NCBI GenBank assembly: GCA_038373885.1
Contig: JAWZYV010013181.1
Coordinates: 60,472-124,471, forward strand
DNA from: Cheiracanthium punctorium
Taxonomy: Eukaryota > Arthropoda > Arachnida > Araneae > Cheiracanthiidae
DNA: 64,000 nucleotides
Direction: 5' to 3'
The position numbers and the translations under genes were made by a program. Of the stretch, positions 27,301-39,300 are shown piece by piece; within the stretch, counting starts at the first letter, position 1; every line of letters begins with the position of its first letter. The notes under the pieces are model-generated. The model was not told the DNA's origin. It was given only the letters and a program-made list of their open reading frames with translations, and searched no databases.

Positions 27301-30300
27301 AAATTATACAATTGAAAAAAATACTGATGACCACCACCTAAAAAAATGTTTACAGAGAAAAAAAATTGTCATGACAAAAATAAAAATAATAAGTGCTAGC
27401 AATAAAAAGAAATGCCGACACAATAAAAAGGAAGCATTTAGCTCACAATACAAAGGGGCATTTTAGCTCATCCTTTTTTTTTTTTTTTTTTTCAAATAAG
27501 GGGCATTTCAGCACACCCTTTTTTTTTAAATAAGGGGCATTTCAGCACACCCTTTTCTCTTTAATTGAGCATCTCAAGCTCATGTGCACATCAAAGATAT
27601 ACTGCTCAAAATTGCAGTGACTGAGTACTCTAAATATGCTTTTAAAAACAACAAATTAACATGATGAAGCAGCGCTGCTCAGTAATTACAACAATAAGGC
27701 CTTTTAAACATAAGAATGCATGCTTGAAAAAAATCAATCAATAAAATTTGTGGCTATGTAAATTTACCATAATATGCCATTCAAAAATTGCTTTGATGGC
27801 TATTTCTCACAAGTTTTGTACCATGGTAACAACAAGTGGTAGCAACAATTTAAATTATCTGGCAACATATACACATGTATACTACATACATAAGAGGAGA
27901 AACATAAACACATATATTCAATACAAAATATACCCACACAAAATAACTATAAGACATTTTTGTTTTGGAGAAAATGAATCTATGTACAATACAGTCTATG
28001 AACATCAATTTAGTTACAATAAAATAATGTGTAAGACCTTCGAAACGGTGTAAGTTCTGTTGAATTGTAACTATTGTTTATGTAATTTATTTTAATACGA
28101 TGTCAATCTATATTTTATTATCAATTACTATGTTATTAAATTTTAGTTGTTATTATTTACTTTAGAAGTCCTAATTTATCAAGTGTTGATCTTAAAAGAC
28201 ATCAACTTAACGAAGACAAAACGATATATTGACAGATACAGCCAAATTCCAAACACACCTGTGATACCTGTTGGTCCAGCCAGACAGCACACAAAACATG
28301 CATACATTCCAATCAAGTGGGATCCCTCGATAATTAAACAGACATACATCAATATATCAGTGTCTAACAAGAAAATTAATAATTATGTGAAGGCAGGAGA
28401 AAAATTTTAAGTAGCAAAAACATGATGATATTTAACTTTGAAAGTACTGAAATGTAGGTTTAAACTTGGAATAAAATTTAAATAAACTGTAAATATGATC
28501 GTAAAAATGCAGTCACGAAAATAAAAAAGAGACGTTTGTGGACATCTTCTAGAAAATATTGACTAAAGTAATTATTTAAGAAATTCAAGAAAAGAATTGT
28601 TGTGTTACTTAAGTCACCACATTAATTTTCAAAAGTGACAAAAATGTGAAAGAAAAAAAAACACACAAGTACAAGTAAAAAAAAACATCAAAATGCAAAA
28701 CAATACAATATACCCTAAAATTTCACTTATTAAATGTCTTAAGTGTTAATCTGATGTATACATAAGCATTTTATTAATAAAATATATGAAGAAACAACAG
28801 TTCACAAAAATCACTACAAATAAGCATATAACTAAGTAATCAGATAAATGTAAATACTCTGTAAATATATTTCAACTAAAGTGGTATTTTATAACACTGT
28901 GAGTATTTGACAAAATAATATTGTATTAATTTACAAAAAGGCACATAAGAGTTTTAAATATATCATATTGTAGAAAAAGAAAATAATGAGATATTTCAAA
29001 GTATGATGTTATGTTTGTGTGTGTAAACAAAAGAGTGATAATAGACAAATACAATGTGTTCAAAAAAAAATTGTAATGTACTACAGTACATCATAGTGAA
29101 AATGTTTGAGAAAAATGCAACAAATATTCAAAAATTTTGTGTGTACAAAAAGCGGAAGGACAAGCACAATGAACTCAAAATGAGCATAACATCAGTGTGA
29201 ACATATAAGACATAAACACAAGTGTGATGAAAAAAAAAAAAAAAACAAGTGTGTGAAAGGTTGAGAGTTAGCAAGTGTAAGCAATGTAAACAAAACAAAA
29301 AAAAATCTGATGTGTCCAACACATGACTTCCTTGCACGTCCATTAGATCAAAAATATTTTCGACGCATTTCCTCTAAATTTATTTGTTTGAAAGAGATAA
29401 AATATCAATAATAGTAAGGTTTAGCGATTTCTAGCCAAATATTTCGATATCGCCAAGCTGAGTTCAATTTGAAAGATTTCCTTCTGACACTTTATTTGGC
29501 GATATTTCACTAAAAGCAGACAAACTTGAGATAGTCAGCGAGATTTTGGGGATAGCCAAAGTAGTCATTGACCACAGACTTTCAATGAATTGAATGCATC
29601 TATACACCTCAATGTATTCAAAGTCATTTGGCTCACCATGTAAATAAATTCTCAGTCGATTGCTGTCAAAAAAGATATTGAAAACAGTTAGATATTACAA
29701 TAGTTCTAAATACAAAGTTAAAAAATCTACGGGTTAAAGTTTTAGAGTTATACAAAATAGGAAATAATTTTTGGCGCCAAATTTGGCGATATTTCGGCGA
29801 AACTCGTCAATGTCGACGACATTTGGCGAGATTTTAAGCATAAACCAAACAATGACAGATTATCGCCTCATTTGGCGATATTTCTCCAAAACTCGCCAAG
29901 AACAATGACAAATGGCGATATTTTGGGAATGGACCAAATGACTGACTATCGCCAAATTTGGCGATATTTCGCCAAAATCTCGCCAAGGTCGAGGACAGAC
30001 GGCGAGATTTTGGGCATGTACCAAACAATGACTGTCTACAGTTGTATTATAATGAAGATGTCCATAGACATTAAGGTACTGAAATTCTTTTCGGTGGTCC
30101 TGTAAATAAACTCTCCAGTAGATTGGAACCAAAAATCGAGATGCACAACTAGATGTTACAACATTCTTATATATGAAATTTCATAATAGTTTTTGAGATT
30201 TGAGAGATTAAATATGCACACACGTACACCAAAAGTCGCCAAGCTTGGCGACTTTTGGCATAGTTCTTGAGGGAGGCACGTGACCGTGGTCGGACCATTA

Positions 30301-33300
30301 CCTAACTTATGTGGTAGGACGGTATTGTGCTTGAAATGGATGAATGCCCCTAAAATTGCTATTGACCGTAATGTATTGGAAATCTTTTGAGTGTTCCTGT
30401 AGCAGAACTATAAATGATAACGACACTTTTTTTAATGGAGAAATTCATTTTCTAACTCTTTACAGCATATATCACTTCTGAGTCGTTTGAAATAGCCCAA
30501 TACCTCTAAAAAACGCTTTGATGAATTTCGGCCCATAGAGCGTAATGTATTTCGAATCTTTTGGGCGGTCCTGTAGATAAACTATTCAGTCGAATGGAAC
30601 CGAAAGGGGAGGTGCACAACTAGATGTTACAACAATCCTAAATATAAAGTTTCAACATTCAACGCCTAACAGTTTTTGAGATATGCGAGTTTAATGAATT
30701 TCGGCCCATTGAGTGTAATGTATTTCGAATGTTTTGGGCAGTCCTGTAGATAAACTATCCAGTCGAATGGAACTAAAAGGGGAGGTGCACAACTAGATGT
30801 TACAACTATCCAAAATATGAAGTTTCGACATTCTACGCCTAATAGCTTTTGAGTTAGGCGAGTTTAATGAATTTCGGCCCATAGAGCGTAATGTATTTCG
30901 AATCTTTTGGGCGGTCCTGTACATAAACTATCCATTCGATTGCCACCAAAAGGGGAGGTGCACAACTAGATCATAGAACAATCCTAAATATCAAATCTCA
31001 ACATTCTACGACCAATAGTTTTTGAGATATGCGAGTTACATACATACGTACGTACGTACAGACGGCATGGAAAAACTGGCCACAGTAGACTCGCCACTGG
31101 TCAAAATGAGTTGCAGACGCTTTAATATGATCGTGCATGCTAGCCTACGATGAAATGCATCGAAAAAAATTTTTATATTAAATTTAGAGGTAGTCAAAAT
31201 CGGTTTTTATGTCGAAATTTGGCCCCCAAAATTTTTCGGGATCACATTACTTCCTTATACTACGTACAAGGAAGTAACAACAACATGAAAAATGCAAGTA
31301 AAGTGAAAAAAGGTGTAATTGTGGACAAACACAAACTTCAAAGATCAGTGACTATTCAAGTATGAATCTTATTTGAAGTACAACAAACAATGTGTGATAT
31401 AGTGTAATTGTGAAAAGGAAAAAAAAAAAAAAAGGTAATCAAATGAATACCACTATACTCTTCCAAAGAATGCATGTATTAAACAGAGGCATATCAATGG
31501 CAGGAAAAAAATAAAACAGTGTATCTAAAAAATGTAAAAATGTGTGAACTGTACAACTTATGGTAAACATGTAAAATTGTATTAAAAAGGCCAAAAAAAG
31601 GAGTGGAACACAAAAATATAAAGTACTCTTTAAAAAGTATTTAAAACAAATAATGTGTAAAAAATCAGTCAACATGGGGACTGTAAATAATAGCATATTC
31701 AAAGAAAAAAAAAATGTGTAAAAATATATGATAAAAATAGAAACAGTATATTGTGAGGTAAGAAAAAAAAGCTGAAAGCATATGTATGTTGTGCCATGGA
31801 CTTTAATATGCAAAATTGCAGTGTGTCAGTGTATGAAAAAAATGTGTGCCTTGGAAAGGCCTTGCCATGGACTTAAGTAATGGAAGAGGGTGAAAAGATA
31901 TGTAATTGAAGACTGTCATGATTATCAAAATAAAGAGTAAAGAAAAAATAACGATGTATGTGTACCTCATAGAGGCTGAAAAATGAACACAAAAATGTAA
32001 AATACAATGTGAGCAAAAGCGAAAACATAATTTAAAATCACAAGAATGAATATGTAAGCAAATAGAAAATTAAACACACAAAAAGGTCTGTACACAAAAG
32101 TAAACATATAAAGCAATGAGTAATAATGATATTTATCGTGAGTGAACGAAACCCAGTGCATAAAGAAGAAAAAAAATTAAGAAGTGTATTAAAATAATTA
32201 AATGTGTGTGAATTGCAATCCAACAATTGTATTAAACAGTAAAATATTAATGTCATATATACTATATAAAAGGAGTAATTTAGATTTAAACTAATTTATA
32301 AACATGGTTGAAAAACAATAATAATTATTTTTTTATAACTCCTTAGAAGCAGTAAAATAATAAAGAAAAAAATTCAGCATATTAAATATTTTCTTTGACA
32401 CGTTATGTCTAAAAAACTATTTAGCATGTGCTATTTGCACACTAAAAATATGGATGCCAAGACAATATGAACATGATTATTATTATTATTATTATACTAG
32501 TATTAGAAAAACTGCACTTATAAATGACTTACCAAATTTCCCAAGAATAAAACTTCAGTTATTCAGTAAATAAAAATTTAGCAAAAAAACTTTTCATTAG
32601 TCATACTTAAAACATAATGTCCATTAAATTATCAGTTCAAACAGCATTGCATAGTATGAGCTGTCGGTGTATCAGGAGCGCGCACATTTAAAAAAAACAA
32701 AACAAATTGCCGATCACAGGAGGGGAAAAAAAAACAGTTTTCGCCAAGTTCAGTGAATGGCACACCTAGAGACGCACGAAAAAAAAAAACTACTGTAGAC
32801 TGCAGACATCCGGAAACAAAATCCCAAGTTTGCGGTGATCGGACAGCTTTTCACACAGTTTAGCATTAGTTGTAAGTTTCACGCGTAAAGCAAGGCAGGA
32901 AAACATAACATACTCCATAGACCGCACTGCAGGAAGCCGACACCGAAGTCTCCAAATGGTCATAGGAACGTGTAGAACTCACATAAGATTCGTCGGAGGG
33001 TGGTGTGTAGTAGGATCATCGATAATACATATATGAAATGAGGAGACGATCGGAAACTCATCATTAATGATAGCCAGTCCATCAAGGAGCTCCGTGTTCC
33101 GTAAAAACGAAAGTCACATCACTAGAGTAATACATCACACATGTTCCATAAAACGAAAGTCACATCACTAGAATAAATAGCATTGCCGGGGCCGGAATGT
33201 GCATCCACAATGCAAGCAGACGGACTGGAGTGAAGAAGTGTCTTGATCGGGCTAGTTGATTCCGCCATTTTGCTAAGCCACCACCAGAATAAATGCAACT

Positions 33301-36300
33301 TAAGTGCCTGGTTAGGCAACAATTTATGTAAAGAAGTTATTTGGTTGGGCTGATTTAAATTTAAAGACTGCGTTGTGATACATGATAATCCAGGTTCGAA
33401 TACATTTATAGTTGCAATAAAATAAAAAGACGTTAAATACTTGAAACTATTTTATTAAACGTATACTATTGAAACATTATTATAACGGGCGGTGGTGGCT
33501 CAGCGAGAATAAAATGACGTCCTATATGGACAGTGAAATTAAGGTGGAATGATTTAAAAATTACGCCAGCACAGAATTACACATTGGCGAGAACAAACAC
33601 TTGGCTGATATCAATAATGCCAATTCCAGAGCAACCCTAAAAGTTAATCCAATAAAATTACAATGACGTAATCGCGAGCAAATAATTTTAAAGTCGTCGC
33701 AGGGGAACAACTAAATAACTTACGCCAGCAGGATGCCAAGAGGAAAATCAAAAAGGCCGTTGATTTTGCAAACGAACGCAATATAATCTATTTTTAGCAC
33801 ACCGGTCTGGAGAGACGAAACAATTAAGAACAAAAAGAATAGTGCGTACAGGGAAAAGTAAATATACACATTTAAAAGCCGAAATGGCAGAAAAATGAGA
33901 ACAGAAGTGATTTAGAATTCTTGAATTTTGGATAGATTACATTAAAGAAAGCCAAAGTAAATGATTGTTAAGTTAGATATGTGATCTTCATCACAGTACT
34001 GTTATTAAAAAATACTACTCTGACAAACATTTATTTACTATGAATTACTAAAGGCAATCCTTGAAACACTAGCCTTAAAAAGACTGCTGGTTTCTACAGA
34101 CTGATTCTAACTGGCTAACAATCTGTATTTCCATACAAATGTATAGACTTAACTGAACTTAAATCGAACTATGGAAAAACAATGTGAAAATTTAAACCTC
34201 ACTAAGCCACTTTTTGCTCAGCTATCATTATATATTGTGTTAGCAGCTTAATTTTAGTGGGTGTTAGTACATGCTTGTAAAGTGAAGACCTTTGAATATT
34301 TCCTCACATGATGAGTAACAACACATGGTTTATGTAAACACTAAGCATAAAAATTGTAGCAGCCCTATAAAATCAGATTTAAATGCCTTCATTTAGATCT
34401 CCGTTTAAAGTTAAGTATGAAAGGAGGTATTTTTAGAAGCAAGTTTAAAATATAACATGAAATAGCATTCCAGTTACATCCTTAAATAAATAGAAACAAA
34501 TGTCACTGACAGAAAACTTACTACACATTCATTCATTAATTCATGGACTAGTAACAAATTCCTCTTAATATGCTCTTCAGTGGCTCCACCACAGAAGCTT
34601 TTAATCAATGAATAAAAACTGAAAAATTAATAAGGGAAAAAATGGTATCAGATAATTTTTGGAAATAGCTTACATGATAAAGGTATAATAAAATAATATT
34701 TTGCCACTTAAAATTATAGGTATTTTTTATTCTCAATATTAGATACCAGGGCTTCGACAAATATATCATTATTGAGTTACATGGACTTTAAACTTATATT
34801 TGTCATATTTTTTTTATTATTCGTTTGTATTTTAAAGACAGGTTTTTTTTCTTCTCTATATCATATTAAACTACATACAATGACCTCTCGCTTATGCGGC
34901 TCTCAGTTATATGCATCTCCCCTTATACACGAATTTTGGAAGGTCCTAAATTAGGCATTATCTGTAAAATTATGACTTAACTTCAAATACAATAACATAT
35001 TTTAATGACTGATAAAAGAATGCTAGTATAATTAAAGTTTTTCCTTCATAAAATGAAACTATGTGTTCACTCTATTTTTGAATTGAAAGTTACATTAAAT
35101 TGTACAGTTAAATATTTTAAAATATAATGTTACTGTTTTTAACTGAAAAAAAAATATTATTAAGCATTTCTTTTTTCAAATGTTCTTATGTGTCTCTCAT
35201 ATTTTAGATGAGGAGTTAGTAAATAAGACCCTTTCAGTTATGTCTCTCATATTTTAGATGAGGAGTTAGTAAATAAGACCCTTTCAGTTATATGCGGCTC
35301 TCAGTTATACACAATTTTAAATCAGTCTCTTAAAATATGCATAAGTGAGAGGTCACTGTATTTTCTTTTGCTCATTATAGCTACCAATCTAAATAGCACT
35401 CAGAACTGAAAGTGGAAGACAGAAGGTGCCAGGTTCAAACCCAGGTCTCGTCTGCCATTCGGAGTTGCGGTTTTCTAAAAACTTTGCAAAAATATGGGAT
35501 AGGACCCATTAGAAAGACACCCTCTCACCCCACACACAGAGGGCACTTTCCCATTGGAGCTTAGATGTCTTCAGTAGATAATTGGTCATAATCCCTCAAA
35601 CAAAATCAAAGAATAATTTGTCACTGAAGGGATCAAGTAATTTTAGCAACTTAAACAGAGTGTCGTGTAATTGTGCTTAACACAATTAAGCATTAGTGTA
35701 TGATAATTATAAGTGTAAGCTAAATTTTCTATTTCAGTTACTGAATAGCCAATTAATTTTTTTTTTAAACATGCAGTTTGAAAAAAATATGTGAAATGTT
35801 TATTATTTACGATATGTTTATTATTAAAAATTATATTTCATATGTGAAATTGACATTACATCTGGCTTGCATTCTAACAATGTTTGGTCCTGCAGTAAAA
35901 TATTGATAATTATGCATTACTGTAAAAAGCATTTAAATTTAGTTTTTAACTTTCATAATACCATTATGTATTTAAAAGTAGAGTGGTAACAAAAAACGGC
36001 TATTCAGCTTGAAATTTATTTGAACATTCATTTGTGATGTAATTAAACAGAATGATGTGTCCATTATATCTAATGTAAATACATTTTGCTTGGGGGCAGC
36101 ATTCCTTCTGGTAGTCAGGGGGAGATACAAATCTGAAAGTGAAAATCAACATTGATTCTTGGGAAATCAGGTCAAATAAAAATGTCGTACAACTTTCAAT
36201 TGGGTCAATATGTTTTGTTTTGAACCCTAAACCTAGTTGTGCCCTCCTGACTGGCACATATGCCACCATGCCCATAATGTGACACTGCAAAAGTGAACTT

Positions 36301-39300
36301 TTCTCAAAACTGTTCTAAACTAAATGAAAGGTATTAGCTTTTTGGGACAATGAAAAACTCATTTATTCAGTTACCTAGATTGCATGCTTCTTTTCAGCTA
36401 ATTTTCTAATCTCAAACTAATCCAATTGACAAGTTAAATGAAATTAGTAGGAATAGGGGATGAGTAAACAAGGCTTGAATAACATTGTTGTAAATATTAG
36501 AGATAGCAAAAATGGGACTCGAGGAAATTGATGATTCATCCAGAGTGACGACTTATCTAAATGATGGGTTATAGATGTTTCACTGTAATAAGTTTCATTC
36601 TTCAAAACTCTTCTTGCCCCACCAGTGGCAGTGGCACAGTGGATAGCACTCAGAACTGGGAGACGGAAGGTGCCTGGTTCAAAACCCGGTCGCGTCCGCA
36701 GACCTAACTCTTCAAGTTTTCCGTAGTTTCCTCCAAAACTTAGCATAAATACAGGTCAGTACCTATTAGAAAGAACCCCCCACACAGACACAGAGGGCAT
36801 CCTACCCCTTGGTATACAGCCCACGCATAGCTAATCAGCCATAATCTCACAAACAAACAAAACTCTTCTTAGCATTAGTTAAGTTCTCAAAAAATCTTTT
36901 TTTTTTATTCTTTTTTTTTTTTTTTAAAGCAGTAATAGATTTTGTTAACTTTCTAGGAAATATATCAATAATCATTATTTAGCAAAGAAATCTATAAAAT
37001 ACCTGTCTAAAAATTGCACAACTACAATGTTTGACATTTCTCTTTTGCTGACAGCAATGTATACAACTTTTTCACGCTTGATAGAAAAAACATAAATCTC
37101 ATCCAATTTCTGTAATTAAAAATATTACAATTACAAATCAGGTATTTTGAAATTAAAAAAATTATAAGCTAATAAGCTATTCTAATGTTTAAGTATTTTC
37201 TTGAATTACATAATCTTAAATTTTCGAATGCTATAGCAAACAGGGAACTATTTTGTAATAATATGTTTAATGATCATCTTTAACAAATTAAACCAATAAA
37301 TAATGATTTCACTTTAACAGACATTCAGAACACAAATAAAATCAAATTACAGGACATGTTTAACTCAAATTTCATATCTGATTGGGGGTTTATCCAGGTC
37401 AAAATTGTGTCTGAAAACTGACCCTCCACAAATTTCAATATCGGAAAAACAGGCTCTTCACCAAATCCAGTTTTACCAAAAGGGTCCTTTTATAAAATAA
37501 TTATCATACTTTTCATCTGAATTTGGGGGGGGGGGGTGTATTATTCTGCACTTTTTTTGTTATTATTTTTATTTTTAATATTCAAATATCTTTTATGAAA
37601 TTGCTAGAAGAAAGAGGAAACTGGGAAAAATTCACAAGAAAAAAAAAGGTTAGAAATTCTGAAAATTAGGTAAATTTTCACAAAAATATAAGTCTGGAAA
37701 AAAAAAATCAGGACTGACCCTGCTGCTTTAAGCAGGGTATGTTTATGTATGTTTTAAATTTTCTTTCTTTTTTTTTTTTTTTTTTTTTTTCGCCTACAGT
37801 CATAGCAATATGTTAACATGGCATAAATTTGGTTATTTCTTGGCATAATTTGTCTTCATACGACCTTTTTTTTCTTTTTTGCTAGTGCAGGTGATTTTAT
37901 AGTTTCAAATCAGGCAAACGATAAGCTTGAAGCAATACTGTTTCATTAACTCTTTGTAATCCAATACACAAGAAAATACTATAATAATTAAATAATTATA
38001 GTTTTCTTGGACTATATTCCGTATACGGTGCCTTGTTTACATGTCAATGTTTGTTTACAAATCATTGGCGAACAATCAGACGCGAGAGTGAGCGATGCAC
38101 CGCCAACTGCCGGTGGTAGTTGTGACTGGCAACCATAAAGAATACGTGTTTCGTCAGGTTTGGGAATTTGAAATTGTTTGCGTTATTGATGGAAGGGAAT
38201 GAAATGTGTTATGTTAATATAAGAAAAGAATTTGTGGGTGTTTGTTAGAAATATAGTACGTTATAAGCCGGTGGGTGTTGGGGACATTTCTGAGCGGTTA
38301 TTTACCAAAAAAATAGAGGTAAGTGTTCTTTTTTAACGAATCTTTCGATGTTTAAGGTTTTTAATGTGAATTTTAAATTGATATTTGAAGTGTTTATGTT
38401 TTCGTAAGTGCTATTTACGTGCTATTCTAATCATACTGACTTTATAAGAGGTGTACAACTAGGTTGTTTAATCCACCGATGTTTTTTTGAGTTGAAAACG
38501 GGCCAGTGTTTGCCCAGTTTACATTAGCTGTACAACTAGGTTGCTTAGTTCACTGTTGTTGTTTTTTTTTAGTTAAAAACGGTCCACTGGTTGCGTAGTT
38601 TACATAGCTGTACAACTAGGTTGCTGAATCCACTGAGGTTTTTTTAGTTAAAAACGGGCCACTGGTTGCCTAGTTTAGATAGCTGTACAGCTAGGTTGCT
38701 GAATCCACTGAGGTTTTTTTAGTTAAAAACGGGCCACTGGTTGCCTAGTTTAGATAGCTGTACAGCTAGGTTGCTGAATCCACTGAGGTTTTTTTAGTTA
38801 AAAACGGGCCACTGGTTGCCTAGTTTAGATAGCTGTACAGCTAGGTTGCTGAATCCACTGAGGTTTTTTTAGTTAAAAACGGACCACTGGTTGCCTAGTT
38901 TAGATAGCTGTACAACTAGGTTGCTGAATCCACTGAGGTTTTTTTAGTTAAAAACAGACCACTGGTTGCCTAGTTTAGATAGCTGTACAACTAGGTTGCT
39001 GAATCCACTGGGGTTTTTTTAGTTAAAAACGGACCACTGGTTGCCTAGAATGACTAGTAAACATGGCGACAGTCGCTGGAGCTTGGCGGTCGCCAAGCTC
39101 CAGCGACTGTCGCCATGTTTACATGGGGTGGGCACCGGCTTGTATGATTTTACCGTTTTCTTTTTTTCATTTTAAATAATGTTTTACAAATAACTATTTT
39201 ACAGGTTCAAATATAACTAATTTTCATAAAATATAATTAAGTGAAACTATTAAAGATATGTTCAGTAATCTTTAAATAGATAAATTGTACTCAGTGCAGG

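Larger units (their letters stand above)
26486..33995 (-). mobile_element. LTR-retrotransposon-like unit without visible pol (LARD-like)
   Basis: Two direct repeats of about 675 bp, almost identical, bound 6.2 kb. On the minus strand the repeat begins TGTGATGAAGATCACATATC. The inner side of the left copy carries a purine tract GAGGGGAG just before it, as a polypurine tract should. No gag or pol domain is readable inside, and the interior holds another repeat (about 29440-31290). I found no matching target duplication, so two independent insertions of one repeat remain possible. Confidence 0.5.
24642..34521 (-). other. AP4M1 intron 4
   Basis: Dominated by the 7.5-kb LTR-like unit. The stretches 24642-26485 and 33996-34521 are AT-rich and show no gene or clear repeat. 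Inside the LTR-like unit, 27162-29440 and 31290-32640 hold only AT-rich sequence with A and T runs. Confidence 0.7.
34619..37002 (-). other. AP4M1 intron 3
   Basis: Holds the pogo-like MITE and two SINEs of one family. The parts between (35611-36603 and 36871-37002) show nothing else. Confidence 0.75.
38009..39154. mobile_element. Non-autonomous GG...CC-ended TIR element carrying a minisatellite, 8-bp target duplication
   Basis: Begins GGACTATATTCCGTATACGG and ends CGGCTTGTATGATTTTACC, with a shared inner CGGTGCC in inverted order. It is flanked by GTTTTCTT at 38001-38008 and 39155-39162 (perfect 8 bp). GG ends with an 8-bp duplication fit Merlin or hAT. A relative with the same ends is at 50232-52197. 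It holds an 8-unit array and a 66-bp hairpin but no coding sequence. Confidence 0.8.

Noticed and set aside
31439..32256. Phe/Tyr-rich minus-strand frames that look like membrane proteins
   Set aside because: AT-rich antisense of A-rich sequence; such composition gives hydrophobic chance frames. No start context or partner exons.
36000..36290. 96-codon minus-strand frame in intron 3
   Set aside because: No family resemblance, does not fit AP4M1 phase, and lies between SINE copies.
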